A stretch of DNA of 64,000 bases from Ruminiclostridium_E sp964489095 (GCA_964489095.1 CAZAXM010000002.1:23412-87411), one strand, 5' to 3'. Shown: positions 44,687 to 54,345, numbered from the stretch's first letter. The notes: a model not told the origin generated them from the sequence alone. Translations and numbers: made by a program.

Positions 44687-45475
44687 ATGCGTATCGTTTC
44701 TTTGTGCAGTTCAAGCAAGGCTAACTGCACCTATATCGAACAGGGCGGCGAGGGTGTTCTCGTTGATGTCGGGTGCAGTTTCAAGGCTCTACGGGAGGGC
44801 TTGTCGAAAATAAACCGTGACCTGAACAGCGTCAAGGCTGTTGTAATTACCCACGAACATACTGACCACATTCAGGGGCTTTTACAGCTGACAAAAAACA
44901 CGAATATTCCTGTTTACGCCTCTGAGGGGACGATGGAAAGGCTTATTTCGGGCGAAAAGGTCGCTCTCCCGGTGAACCTGCATCTTACGGAGGAGCTTTC
45001 AGATATTCCGGTTTCCTTTTCGGTGTGCGCGTTCCATACCCCGCATGACAGCGCGGAGAGCGTTGGATATACGTTTATGGCAGGCGAAACGAAGGCGGCG
45101 GTCTGTACTGATTTAGGACATATTACTCACGAGGTGCGCCAAAACCTGCTTGGCTGTCGTTTTGTACTTCTTGAATCCAACTACGACCCGCAGATGCTCA
45201 TACGAAATCTGAAATATCCGGCTGTTTTAAAGGAAAGGATCCGTTCAAACCGCGGGCATCTTTCAAACGGCGACTGTGGTACATTTGCGCGGGAGCTTAT
45301 CAGCTCGGGGACGACTTCGCTTTTGCTTGGGCATCTTAGCCAGCAGAATAACACGCCCGAAATTGCGTATCAAAAAATGATAAGCTCGCTTGCTGAAATC
45401 GGCGCACAGGTCAACCGCGATTTTCTTCTTGAAGTTGCCGCCGTTCAGGGCAGCGGTAAGGTGATTGCGGTATGA
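44687..45475 (+). CDS. metallo-beta-lactamase-fold hydrolase (WalJ/YycJ-like)
   Basis: 262 residues. The THEHTDHIQGL motif (HxHxDH) is in the N-terminal third, with HTPHDSAES, a metal-binding Asp in CTDLGHI, and a final HLSQQNN. Start MRIVSLCSSSKANCTYIE is typical of YycJ/WalJ, a nuclease-like protein linked to cell-wall control and mismatch repair in Firmicutes. AGGT lies before the ATG. Its stop overlaps the next gene by 4 nt. Confidence 0.88.
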   Translation: MRIVSLCSSSKANCTYIEQGGEGVLVDVGCSFKALREGLSKINRDLNSVKAVVITHEHTDHIQGLLQLTKNTNIPVYASEGTMERLISGEKVALPVNLHLTEELSDIPVSFSVCAFHTPHDSAESVGYTFMAGETKAAVCTDLGHITHEVRQNLLGCRFVLLESNYDPQMLIRNLKYPAVLKERIRSNRGHLSNGDCGTFARELISSGTTSLLLGHLSQQNNTPEIAYQKMISSLAEIGAQVNRDFLLEVAAVQGSGKVIAV

Positions 45476-46389
45476 GCTTTGAGTTTTCGGACGATAACAA
45501 GCGTTATCACACGCTAAGCTATCATAATCGTCATACATACGGCGAAAAAGTGTTCAAGGCGGTGCTTGACTGCGGGTTTACCTGCCCGAATATTGACGGG
45601 AGCAGGGGAGTGGGCGGCTGCGCGTACTGCGACGGCGGGAGCGGCTATTTTACCTCGGCGGGGAGCGTTACGCGGCAGCTTGAACAGGAAAAAGAGCGGA
45701 TTTACAGAAAAAATCCTAACGCGGGAATTATTGCATATTTTCAGGCTCACACCAACACCTACGCCCCCGCTGAGCAGCTTCGTGAGCTTTACTCGCAGGC
45801 AGTAAGCTTCGGCGTCTGCGGAATTTCGGTTGCGACGCGTGCGGATTGCATTGACGAGAAAAAATGCCGTCTTCTTTCGGAACAGCCTGTACCGGTAACT
45901 GTCGAACTTGGCTTACAGACTGTTCACGATGAAACCGCGCAGAGAATAAACCGCTGTCACGACTACGCGGAGTTCCTGAAGTCGTATGAACTGCTGAAGT
46001 CGTTCGGGCTGCGCGTCTGTGTTCACATTATCAACGGCTTACCCGATGAAACGGACGAAATGATGCTTGAAACGGCGCAGGAGCTTGGCAGGCTTTGCCC
46101 CGACGGCGTAAAAATACACTTGCTCCACGTTATACGCGGAACAAGACTCGCGGAGGATTTTCTGTGCGGGGCGTATGTACCGCTTGAAAAGGAACGTTAC
46201 ATCAATATTGTCGTGCGGCAGCTTGAACTTCTCCCGCCCGAAACAGTTATTGAGCGGATAACGGGCGACGGCGATAAGAATAAGCTGCTTGCGCCGCTCT
46301 GGAGTATGGATAAGATCTCGGTACTTGGCGCGATAGACCTGCTTCAGAAGCAGCGTGACAGCTGGCAGGGAAAAAATTTCAACCCGTGA
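45472..46389 (+). CDS. radical SAM protein, TIGR01212 (YtqA-like) family
   Basis: 305 residues. Radical SAM cysteines are in CGFTCPNIDGSRGVGGCAYC, the arrangement of the TIGR01212/YhcC-YtqA group. Later segments TRADCIDEKK, VELGLQTVHDETAQRINRCHDY and VHIINGLPDETDEMM are typical. The function of the family is not settled; it probably modifies RNA or a protein. Its TGA lies inside the stem of the following bidirectional terminator. Confidence 0.9.
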   Translation: MSFEFSDDNKRYHTLSYHNRHTYGEKVFKAVLDCGFTCPNIDGSRGVGGCAYCDGGSGYFTSAGSVTRQLEQEKERIYRKNPNAGIIAYFQAHTNTYAPAEQLRELYSQAVSFGVCGISVATRADCIDEKKCRLLSEQPVPVTVELGLQTVHDETAQRINRCHDYAEFLKSYELLKSFGLRVCVHIINGLPDETDEMMLETAQELGRLCPDGVKIHLLHVIRGTRLAEDFLCGAYVPLEKERYINIVVRQLELLPPETVIERITGDGDKNKLLAPLWSMDKISVLGAIDLLQKQRDSWQGKNFNP

Positions 46390-46407
46390 GTTTTCACGGG
46401 TTGTTTT
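46381..46407. terminator. bidirectional terminator between the radical SAM gene and murD
   Basis: Perfect stem AACCCGTGA / TCACGGGTT followed by TTGTTTT. The left arm includes the radical SAM stop codon. On the other strand it lies just after the murD stop. Confidence 0.85.
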
Positions 46408-46410
46408 GCG

Positions 46411-47715
46411 TTATAATGATTCTTTTACAAGCCTGCGGAAGTGCTCGCCGCGTTCCTCGAAGTTCTTGTAAAAGCCGTAGCTTGCGGCGGCAGGGGATAA
46501 CAGGCAGCGCGTTTTAGTAACACATTTAGCGTAGCGAACCGCGTCCGCAAGGTCGCTCGCGCTGTATATGTCGCGCTTTTCCTTGTTAAGTTCAGGCTCA
46601 ATCCGCCGTCCGCTGTCGGGAAGAAGTATGATATGTTCAATATCGCTGTCGTTCAGGAAGGCGGTCAGCTCGGAGTAGTCGATACCGCGATCCATTCCGC
46701 CGACAATTATCGTGTCAACTTTGTCAAAGGATCTGACCGCTGCAATTGCTGTACTCGGACAAGTGCTTATGCTGTCATTGATATACTGAACGCCGCCGAA
46801 TGTTCCGACGTCTTCAAGCCTGTGCGGCAGTCCGTAAAAATCGGGAAGCGCCGCAAGCATATCGCTTATCCGACAGCCCTGCGAAGCCGCCGCGCACATT
46901 GCGATCCCGATATTATAAAGGTTGTGGCGACCGATAAGGTTGGTGTGAATATCCGAAAACGGGATATTCAAGCCGTTTATGCAAAGCTCATCTCCCGAAA
47001 GGCAGATATCGGCATTCCCGCCGAGGCTCGCGGTTATTACTTCCGCGGAGATATTTTCGGGCAGCAGCTCCTTGTTTATTATAAGCAGGTCGCTTTCCGT
47101 CTGAAAACGGTAAATGTTCTCCTTCGCGGCGCGGTAGGCTTCAAAGCTGACGTAGTGGTCGAGATGTTCCTCAAAAACGTTCAGAAGCACGCCAACCTGC
47201 GGTGAAGCCTGAACATATTCGAGCTGATGACAGGACATTTCGCAGACGATAACTGTACCGTCACGAAATTCCTCGATCCGTTCAAGCGGCGGGATTCCGA
47301 TATTACCGACAAGCACTGCGTCAACCCCGCATTTTTTCAGCAAATGGCAGGTCAGCGATGAAACCGTTGACTTGCCTTTTGTACCTGTGATTCCGATTAT
47401 CGTGTTAGTACAGAACCGCAGCAGCAGGTCGGTCTGGCTTGTGATTTTCTTTTTCACTTCGTCCGAAACCATATCGAGAAGCGCAATTCCGGGGGATTTC
47501 ATTATAATGTCAAATTTATCAAGACAGTCGAGATAACCCTCGCCGCTGTAAAGCTCGCAGCCGCTTATATCATCGGTAACGTTAAGGTTCCGGTCGGAAA
47601 TCCCGATCGCACAGGGAATATTTTTCAGAATTTCAAGCGTTGAACGCCCCTCTCTTCCAAGTCCGAGAATAAGCACGCGCTTACCGTTAAAAAATTCATT
47701 CAGCCTGCTAAGCAT
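46411..47715 (-). CDS. Mur ligase, MurD-type (likely MurD2, L-glutamate adding)
   Basis: 434 residues from ATG 47715 (AAGGA 8 nt upstream). N-terminal Rossmann domain (VLILGLGREGRSTLEIL), ATP loop GITGTKGKSTVSS, CEMSCHQLEY, EEHLDHY, and the C-terminal SPAAASYGFYKNFEERG. It joins an amino acid to UDP-MurNAc-L-Ala. Standard MurD adds D-Glu. Here the adjacent upstream gene is a MurL-like epimerase, the pairing described in Xanthomonas, where MurD2 adds L-Glu and MurL inverts it. The amino-acid specificity cannot be read from sequence alone, so MurD2 is an inference from context. Confidence 0.85.
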   Translation of the reverse strand: MLSRLNEFFNGKRVLILGLGREGRSTLEILKNIPCAIGISDRNLNVTDDISGCELYSGEGYLDCLDKFDIIMKSPGIALLDMVSDEVKKKITSQTDLLLRFCTNTIIGITGTKGKSTVSSLTCHLLKKCGVDAVLVGNIGIPPLERIEEFRDGTVIVCEMSCHQLEYVQASPQVGVLLNVFEEHLDHYVSFEAYRAAKENIYRFQTESDLLIINKELLPENISAEVITASLGGNADICLSGDELCINGLNIPFSDIHTNLIGRHNLYNIGIAMCAAASQGCRISDMLAALPDFYGLPHRLEDVGTFGGVQYINDSISTCPSTAIAAVRSFDKVDTIIVGGMDRGIDYSELTAFLNDSDIEHIILLPDSGRRIEPELNKEKRDIYSASDLADAVRYAKCVTKTRCLLSPAAASYGFYKNFEERGEHFRRLVKESL

Positions 47716-47719
47716 AAAA

Positions 47720-49033
47720 TCAGTCCTTTCCGAGCAGCGGGAGTAGCTCTTTGGGTACAAAATTGTCGTTATCGAAAAAGCTATCGAGATTTTCAGGTTC
47801 TTCGGGGTGATTACGGATATAATTTTCGAGCAGCAGCGGGAGCCTTACCCTGCGTTTTGCTGCACGGTACAGGGCAAGCCTGATTTCCGCGCGCGTTCCA
47901 ACGCATTCAAACGGCTTGTCGAAATCCGCGAAAACCAACCCGTTGAAAAGGTCGGTAAATTCGGGTCGGTCAAGCATATCCGAGCCGAAAATCTTTATCA
48001 GCTGTTCGTCGTCAAGAAACGCCGCAAGCATAATGTAAACGTAAAGACATTTTGCACATTTTCCACACCAAGTGTCGGTTTTGGAGCCTACGTTACAGCT
48101 CTGAAAAACGTCCAGATATTTCGGGAATGTTACAAATTTCTTCGCGATCTGCCATTCGCTCCACGGGCGCAGCATACTGAAATATTCGGGACAGGGCAAA
48201 AGATAATCGTGGCAGTATTCACGGAAATCACGTTCAAATTCGGTGCTTTTGCTGTACTGATGGTTGATTTTGGTGCCGCCGACGTTCGCCTCATTCGCGC
48301 TGCTCTCATTGGAAAGCGCAATGTACTTTTTTCCCGTAAGAAAGGCGAAAAGATACGATGAAAAAGCGACAATCGCCGAAAAGGGCGTATGTCCGTTAAG
48401 CCAGCCCGCCGCATTTCGTTCAAGCAGCGTCTTATCGATCGTCCTGCGCGGACCGACGATTTTTTCATCGGGATAGCCTGCCGTGTGCGCGCAGCCGAGA
48501 GTAGCCCCGCGCGGGTTGATTATATAGCAGAGGTTGTCGTCCGCCATCTTGCTTAGCAGTTCAAGCGTTACAACGCTGTCCTTTCCGCCGCCGACGGGGA
48601 TAAGCGCGCCCTTTCGTTCGGCGCAGAAATCGGCGAGTGGCTTGTTCCCGCTGCTTTCGGGAACAATTGTCATAAAGCTGTCGAAATCAGCGTCGATACC
48701 GTTCCTGTAAAAAAACTCTCCAAGCCCGTTGAAATAAAGCTTCTTCCACCATATTATCTGCTGTTCGTCAAGTGCGCCGCAAAGCACGCGGACAGTCGGC
48801 GGGCAGGCACACTTCCAGTAGCTCACCAGTTCCGCCATTCCAAGTGAAAAAACGATGCGTTCAAGCGCTTCCTTATTCACGTTTTCGGGAATAAGCGAGC
48901 TGTCCCAGCTCCACTTCGGATAGAAGTGGAACTCGTCTATTGAAAAATGGTAGGTTACCCCGCTTTCGGTCAGCTCGTAGCTGTTATAGACAAATTCGGG
49001 GTGCTCGCGCCGAAGCTGAATAAATTTTTCCAT
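47720..49033 (-). CDS. murL: MurL-like UDP-MurNAc-L-Ala-L-Glu epimerase
   Basis: 437 residues. A PP-loop ATPase motif VGGGKDSVVTLELL near residue 145, the central SNESSANEANVGGTKINHQYSKS segment, and a Cys cluster SCNVGSKTDTWCGKCAKC like QueC-type enzymes. These match MurL, which uses ATP to invert the terminal L-Glu of UDP-MurNAc-L-Ala-L-Glu to D-Glu. AAGGGGGT lies before the ATG. It sits 4 nt upstream of the murD-type gene and 20 nt after an SDR gene. I recognise it from family pattern; no search was run. The other option is an uncharacterised PP-loop enzyme. Confidence 0.75.
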   Translation of the reverse strand: MEKFIQLRREHPEFVYNSYELTESGVTYHFSIDEFHFYPKWSWDSSLIPENVNKEALERIVFSLGMAELVSYWKCACPPTVRVLCGALDEQQIIWWKKLYFNGLGEFFYRNGIDADFDSFMTIVPESSGNKPLADFCAERKGALIPVGGGKDSVVTLELLSKMADDNLCYIINPRGATLGCAHTAGYPDEKIVGPRRTIDKTLLERNAAGWLNGHTPFSAIVAFSSYLFAFLTGKKYIALSNESSANEANVGGTKINHQYSKSTEFERDFREYCHDYLLPCPEYFSMLRPWSEWQIAKKFVTFPKYLDVFQSCNVGSKTDTWCGKCAKCLYVYIMLAAFLDDEQLIKIFGSDMLDRPEFTDLFNGLVFADFDKPFECVGTRAEIRLALYRAAKRRVRLPLLLENYIRNHPEEPENLDSFFDNDNFVPKELLPLLGKD

Positions 49034-49052
49034 ATTTTACCCCCTTACGGTA

Positions 49053-49745
49053 TCAGCAAAACCCGCCGTCAACTCCGAGGATCTGTCCCGTAGTAAAACG
49101 GCTGGTTTCCAGAAAACGCGCCGCGTGTGCAATATCTTCGGGCGAACCGAGCCGCCCTAGCGGTGTGCATTCGACCAGCTCGCTCATTTCCTCCGCTGAA
49201 AGATGAGCGTTCATCGGCGTGTCGATAACACCCGGCGCAATACAGTTCACGCTTATTCCGGACGGCCCAAGCTCCTTTGAAAGAGCCTTCGTCATACCAA
49301 TCACGCCCGCCTTGACCGCGCTGTAATGCACCTCGCAGGAAGCGCCGTAAACTCCCCACACGGACGAAATATTGATAATACAGCCGTTTTTTCGGCGAAT
49401 CATCGACGGAGCGACCGCACGCGACGTGTAAAAAACTCCCGAAAGATTGACGCCGACCATTCTGTCCCAGTCCTCGTCGGTAATGTCCGTAAAAAGTTTG
49501 ATTTGGGAAATTCCGGCGTTGTTTATCAGAAGTCGGCAGTCGTTAAGAAACGGCTCCAGTTTTTTCATTTCGCTCGGCTGAGAAACATCGCACTGCACGG
49601 CGTTCACACCGAACTGCTCCGCGGCTTTTTCGGCTGCGGAGCGGTTGTTGTTGTAGGTGATAACAACGCTGTAATCCTTTGAAAATTCGGCGGCGAGGGC
49701 AGCGCCGATTGCGCCGCTCCCGCCTGTTATAATTGCTGTTTTCAT
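49053..49745 (-). CDS. short-chain dehydrogenase/reductase (FabG-like)
   Basis: 230 residues. NAD(P) motif TGGSGAIGAAL, NNAG in LLINNAGISQ, catalytic Ser in NISSVWGVYG and YxxxK in YSAVK; ends GQILGVDGGFC. Classical SDR length. Its ATG overlaps the clp stop by one base. FabG would reduce acyl-ACP, but other fab genes are absent here, so a different ketone substrate is equally likely. Cytoplasmic. Confidence 0.88.
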   Translation of the reverse strand: MKTAIITGGSGAIGAALAAEFSKDYSVVITYNNNRSAAEKAAEQFGVNAVQCDVSQPSEMKKLEPFLNDCRLLINNAGISQIKLFTDITDEDWDRMVGVNLSGVFYTSRAVAPSMIRRKNGCIINISSVWGVYGASCEVHYSAVKAGVIGMTKALSKELGPSGISVNCIAPGVIDTPMNAHLSAEEMSELVECTPLGRLGSPEDIAHAARFLETSRFTTGQILGVDGGFC

Positions 49746-52075
49746 TATTTTATTACAAGCGCCCCCGCCTTATTTGTTTTTACGGAAATTTTTGTGGGTG
49801 CAGCTTCCGCGCTTATGATGAGATTTGCGATCTTATCCTCCATCTCCGTGCGGATAACCCGGCGTATATCGCGTCCGCCGTATTTTCCGCCGTATGCCTT
49901 TTCTGCTATCCACCTGTAAGCGTCATCTGAAATGTTCAGTTTTATTCCGTTTTCGGCAAGCGCCTCAGTCATTTCGCTAAGCATAAGCCGTGCGATGCCT
50001 GTGTAATTCTCAACGGTAAGGGGCGAGAAAACGACGATTTCGTCAACGCGGCCGAGAAATTCGGGGCGCAGAAATTCGCGTAAAGCCTTCATAGCCTTTT
50101 CTTTCGACAGGTCGCCTGCTGTTTTGCCGAAGCCCATTCCTGCCGAGCCGTCTGACGAACCTGCATTTGAGGTCATACAGATAACGGTATTTTCAAAGTT
50201 TACAGCTCTGCCGTGGGAATCGTTCACCTTTCCCTCGTCGAGAATCTGAAGCAGAATGTTCATAACGTCGGGGTGTGCTTTTTCGATTTCGTCGAACAGT
50301 ATAACCGAATATGGGCGGCGGCGAACCTTTTCGGTAAGCTGACCTGCGTCGTCAAAGCCGACATATCCGGGAGGCGAACCGATAATTTTTGAAACGCTGT
50401 GTTTTTCCATATATTCGGACATATCAAGGCGGATAAGCGGCTCGACTCCGCTGAAAAGTTCCTCGGCAAGCACCTTTACGAGCTGCGTTTTTCCAACGCC
50501 CGTAGGTCCGACGAAAATGAACGACGCGGGACGGCGCTTTGTTGTCAGCTGAACTCGCGTCCGTTTTATCGCGGCGGCAACCTTTTCGCAGGCTTCGTCC
50601 TGTCCGATAATTTTTTCCTTTAGCGTATCTTCGAGTACGGCAATCTTCTTAAACTCGGTTTCCATAATTTTCTTTGCGGGGATACCGGTCCACATTTCGA
50701 TAACCGTCGAGAGGTCGGCAGACGTAAGCTCAACCTTTTTCGCAAGCGGCGTAAGTTCATTTATGCGTTCGCTGTTCTTTGCACGCTCGGTTTTAACCTC
50801 GGCAACCTTTTCATAATCGACCTCGGTTTCCTCCATAAGCTCTGTTTCGCGGCGTTCAAGCTCCTTCGCGGCGCTTGTCAGCTGTTCAAGCTCGGTAAGA
50901 ACGCTGCTGCGTATACTAGCGCAGGCTGAACCCTCGTCGAGCAGGTCGATTGCCTTATCGGGGAGAAAACGGTCGGTTATATAACGTTCGGAGAGTGTTA
51001 CGCACGGGCGCAGAAGCGAATCGGGGATCTTAATTTTATGGTGCTGTTCATAATAGCCTTTTATTCCGCGCAGAAGCTCGACTGTTTCGTCGATTGTCGG
51101 TTCAAGTACGGTAACGGGCTGGAAGCGGCGTTCAAGCGCGCTGTCCTTTTCGATATGCTTACGGTATTCGTTAAAGGTCGTCGCGCTGATCACCTGTAAT
51201 TCGCCGCGGGAGAGGGCGGGTTTAAACATATTTCCCGCATTCATCGTTCCCTCGCTGTCGCCTGCACCGACAAGGTTATGCACCTCGTCAATAAAAAGGA
51301 TAATATTTCCTGCGTTTTTGATCTCCTCGATAAGCGATTTCACGCGGCTTTCAAACTGTCCGCGGAACTGCGTTCCCGCAATAAGAGCGGTAAGGTCGAG
51401 GAGATAAAGCTCCTTACCCTGAAGCCGAAATGGTACATCTCCCGAAACGATTTTCTGCGCGATACCCTCGGCGATCGCGGTTTTTCCGACGCCGGGTTCG
51501 CCGATAAGACAGGGGTTATTTTTTGAACGGCGCGAGAGGATCTGGATGACGCGCTCGATTTCCTTTTCGCGTCCGATAACGCGGTCAAGCTCGCCTTTTT
51601 TTGCGCGGCCTGTGAGATTTGTACAGAACGTATCGAGGAACTTGCGCTTTTTGCTATCCTTTTCCTTCTTTTTCCGTTCCTTTTTTTCGGGTTCGTCTTT
51701 CCGGGCATTTTCGGGATCGGACGAATGGGCGGAGAAGAACTTTTCCATAAAGGGCGGGATTAAGCCCGCGCCGCCTCTTTTAAAGCCATCTACCGAGTCG
51801 TCGTTATCCTCGTCGGAATAATCCTCGTCATCGGGTAATTCCATATCTTCGGGGAGGATCTCGTTTCCGTTATCGCCGAACAGAAGGTTAAGTCCGTTTT
51901 CGAGATCCTCGTCGGAAATGCCCATCTGTTTAAGATAGTTGTCAACCTGCGGGATACCGAGCTCCTTAGCGCAGGAAAGGCAATAACCCTTTTCAAATTT
52001 TTCTGTCCCGTTAAGACCTGTCATAAAGACAACGGCGGGACGCTTGTTGCACTTTGAACACATTACCATACTCAT
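49745..52075 (-). CDS. Clp/Hsp100 ATPase with N-terminal zinc finger (ClpE-like)
   Basis: 776 residues. N-terminal zinc finger (CSKCNKRP and YCLSCAKEL), a long acidic then basic linker (about 75-150; DDEDYSDEDNDD), AAA domain 1 with GEPGVGKTAIAEG, a coiled-coil middle domain (ERRETELMEETEVDYEKVAE), and AAA domain 2 with VGPTGVGKTQLVKV. No paired Clp N-domain repeats, as in ClpE. It would unfold substrates, perhaps for ClpP, which is not in the window. ATG 52075 with AAAGGC 7 nt upstream; no CIRCE or CtsR site was seen nearby. Confidence 0.9.
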   Translation of the reverse strand: MSMVMCSKCNKRPAVVFMTGLNGTEKFEKGYCLSCAKELGIPQVDNYLKQMGISDEDLENGLNLLFGDNGNEILPEDMELPDDEDYSDEDNDDSVDGFKRGGAGLIPPFMEKFFSAHSSDPENARKDEPEKKERKKKEKDSKKRKFLDTFCTNLTGRAKKGELDRVIGREKEIERVIQILSRRSKNNPCLIGEPGVGKTAIAEGIAQKIVSGDVPFRLQGKELYLLDLTALIAGTQFRGQFESRVKSLIEEIKNAGNIILFIDEVHNLVGAGDSEGTMNAGNMFKPALSRGELQVISATTFNEYRKHIEKDSALERRFQPVTVLEPTIDETVELLRGIKGYYEQHHKIKIPDSLLRPCVTLSERYITDRFLPDKAIDLLDEGSACASIRSSVLTELEQLTSAAKELERRETELMEETEVDYEKVAEVKTERAKNSERINELTPLAKKVELTSADLSTVIEMWTGIPAKKIMETEFKKIAVLEDTLKEKIIGQDEACEKVAAAIKRTRVQLTTKRRPASFIFVGPTGVGKTQLVKVLAEELFSGVEPLIRLDMSEYMEKHSVSKIIGSPPGYVGFDDAGQLTEKVRRRPYSVILFDEIEKAHPDVMNILLQILDEGKVNDSHGRAVNFENTVICMTSNAGSSDGSAGMGFGKTAGDLSKEKAMKALREFLRPEFLGRVDEIVVFSPLTVENYTGIARLMLSEMTEALAENGIKLNISDDAYRWIAEKAYGGKYGGRDIRRVIRTEMEDKIANLIISAEAAPTKISVKTNKAGALVIK

Positions 52076-52095
52076 TAGTTCGCCTTTCTTTTACA

Positions 52096-53130
52096 TTATA
52101 GAAAATCAATAAAACGGAAGCTGTAAATATGTTTAAAAAGAATTGTTTTATCTATCGTATAGGTATTAAGGAATACAAGCTCGTTATCTGTAACCGAAAT
52201 AAGGAGCTGAACGCCGATACAAACCAGCAGCACTATTATCGCCGCCTTTACAAGTCCCAGAAGTCCTCCGAGTGCTTCGTTTACCGAGGCAACCACGGGA
52301 ATATGGTTTATAAGCTTAGAAGCATTTGCAATAAGGCTTAATATCAGCATTACGACTGCGAAAATCAGCACAAATACGATAATTCTTATTGGAGCGCGGA
52401 CGATAGGGTCGATTATATTTGCCAGGATTGCGGAAGCGTGATCGCCGCTTCCCGCGTCGGTCACGCTTAGTATAAGCTCGTACATAGCGTCGTTTCCGCC
52501 GGAGGAAAGCTGTCCCGAATAATCTCCGAGAGCTATCGGGATAACCTCTGAGATTTTATCGCCGAGCTCTTCAAACGCAGAATAAATGCTGCCTGAGCGG
52601 GCGTTTGAAGCGAGAATATGCGCGAAAACAATGTCGTTAAGGCTGCGGTTTTCAAGCTCGTCGCTTTTAATTTCGACCGAGCCGATTTTTACCTGTGAAT
52701 AATCGAAATCCTCGTCTATCCCGAAAATTGTCAGGTCGATCTTATCCAGCCCTGTTTCGGTAAGGTCAATATCCGAGAGGTTCAGAACGGCTGTACCGGA
52801 AGCGTCAAATTCGGGTTCGATCGTGTTCAGGAATTTTCCGCCGACTACTGCTTTTCCCATATCAATTTCATCAAGCGCGGTAAGCGGGTTATCGCCGAGC
52901 GCGTCTCCGATAGTTGTATCAATATAATCGGTAAGCGGCTCCGCAATACAGTTTTCGTAGATCACGTCTGATATTACCGAGCTTCCGAGGTAGGCGAGGA
53001 GAAATGAAACGACGATTGAAACGGTACTTATTATAACCGCAACGCCGCCCTTTCGGAAACTTTTAAACGTTACACCGACAAGTATTGCCGCTATAAGAAT
53101 GTCATAAAACCAGAAAAATTCAGTTCCCAT
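52096..53130 (-). CDS. CvpA-family membrane protein
   Basis: 344 residues, much longer than classic CvpA (about 160). N-terminal helices at about residues 10-55 (FKSFRKGGVAVIIST), a soluble middle part of about 180 residues rich in Asp/Ile/Leu, and two C-terminal helices (IIVFVLIFAVVMLILSL and AAIIVLLVCIGVQLL) with HIPVVASVNEALGGLLGLVKA. The helix pattern and the last motif are those of CvpA. The extracytoplasmic insertion is unusual. It sits between clp and DUF5711 genes in one direction. Confidence 0.78.
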   Translation of the reverse strand: MGTEFFWFYDILIAAILVGVTFKSFRKGGVAVIISTVSIVVSFLLAYLGSSVISDVIYENCIAEPLTDYIDTTIGDALGDNPLTALDEIDMGKAVVGGKFLNTIEPEFDASGTAVLNLSDIDLTETGLDKIDLTIFGIDEDFDYSQVKIGSVEIKSDELENRSLNDIVFAHILASNARSGSIYSAFEELGDKISEVIPIALGDYSGQLSSGGNDAMYELILSVTDAGSGDHASAILANIIDPIVRAPIRIIVFVLIFAVVMLILSLIANASKLINHIPVVASVNEALGGLLGLVKAAIIVLLVCIGVQLLISVTDNELVFLNTYTIDKTILFKHIYSFRFIDFL

Positions 53131-54345
53131 TTAGTTTATCCTTTCATAATCCACAACATCGTATCCGAGCAGGAAAAGCTCGTTATCTATTTTTACAAAT
53201 GATGAATAGTCTGAGCCGGTCGGTATCGTTTGTGAAATTTCGAGCGTCTGTGGGTTAAAGCGGTTTATGCTTGTTCCGTCGAGAACGTACAAATCCTCGT
53301 CGAGAAGGAGCTGCTGGGCATTTGACGAAAGCTGGACTGTCGCAGACGCCTGCATATTCCCGTCAAGGGAAACCAGCATATTTTTATTTGATGACATATC
53401 ATTATAGTATATGGCTGTTGACTTTCCGCTAATCACGAAATCGCGCAGGGTTCCGTTATAGGCGTATTCTCCGATAACTCCTCCATCGGAAGTTTTAAGC
53501 GAGATTACGCGGTTATCACATACGGTCGTGACAGTATTTGAGTCAGCGTGCATTCCGAGCGGGAGGCTGTTTGTACGGAAGGAGTATTTCCATTCATAGC
53601 CGTCGGTATTTTTCAGCGAGAATTTATAGATATTCGTTACGATCTCGCCGCTGTCAACGCCTATCGTCGCTGCGTAGATATAATCTCCGTTTTCGGGGAA
53701 GGCTGTACAGAAGATATTTTCGTCCGCAAATTTTCTTGTATATTTCCAGTTTCCGCCGCTGTCGTAAACGTAAAGAATATTTGAATAACGCGATGAGCCG
53801 GTTACTATTGCAGCCATATCGTTTTCGCCGATTGTTCCGTAGAGAATCTTATCGTCAAGCTTTTTTTCATAAATAAGGCTTGTTTTATTATAAAGTCCGA
53901 ATGAGTAGGCTGATTTATCGTAAAGGAGAATACGGCGGCTTGAAGTAACCTGAACGGGATTTCCGTAGCCATGGCGGAGTGCGTATATCTGCGCGCCGCT
54001 TGTTTCATACGTATAGAGATAAGTGTCGGTAAGAAGCGAGAAGTTTCCGCCGAAGCGCTCGAACGAATAGCCTGCGCTTCCGGGGAGAGAAATCGGGAAG
54101 CCGACGTCAGATGACGTTTTAGTTTCGATCTGTGACGCGATACCGCGAAGCGGCTCGAAAATTGTATCCGCATTCACCCACACATACGCGAAAACGGCGA
54201 TTACTGCTCCGGCAGCCACGAGTTTAAGTGTTCGCTTTGTATTTCTTTTTTTCTTACGATATTCGGTAAGATTGACTCTTTTTGCTGTGGTGCTTTTTTT
54301 TGTGACAGTCGGCTGCTGCCGACGTTCTCCGTCCGGTATCTTCAA
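53131..54345 (-). CDS. DUF5711-type membrane-anchored beta-propeller-like protein
   Basis: 404 residues. Basic N-terminus (RKKKRNTKRTLK), one membrane helix at about 41-58, then an extracytoplasmic domain with repeated blade-like strands (YLYTYETSGAQIYAL, VISLKTSDGGVIGEYAY, LYVLDGTSINRFN). This architecture is DUF5711, a family of unknown function. It directly abuts the CvpA gene (stop and start next to each other), so the two are coupled and may act together at the membrane. Confidence 0.8.
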   Translation of the reverse strand: MKIPDGERRQQPTVTKKSTTAKRVNLTEYRKKKRNTKRTLKLVAAGAVIAVFAYVWVNADTIFEPLRGIASQIETKTSSDVGFPISLPGSAGYSFERFGGNFSLLTDTYLYTYETSGAQIYALRHGYGNPVQVTSSRRILLYDKSAYSFGLYNKTSLIYEKKLDDKILYGTIGENDMAAIVTGSSRYSNILYVYDSGGNWKYTRKFADENIFCTAFPENGDYIYAATIGVDSGEIVTNIYKFSLKNTDGYEWKYSFRTNSLPLGMHADSNTVTTVCDNRVISLKTSDGGVIGEYAYNGTLRDFVISGKSTAIYYNDMSSNKNMLVSLDGNMQASATVQLSSNAQQLLLDEDLYVLDGTSINRFNPQTLEISQTIPTGSDYSSFVKIDNELFLLGYDVVDYERIN

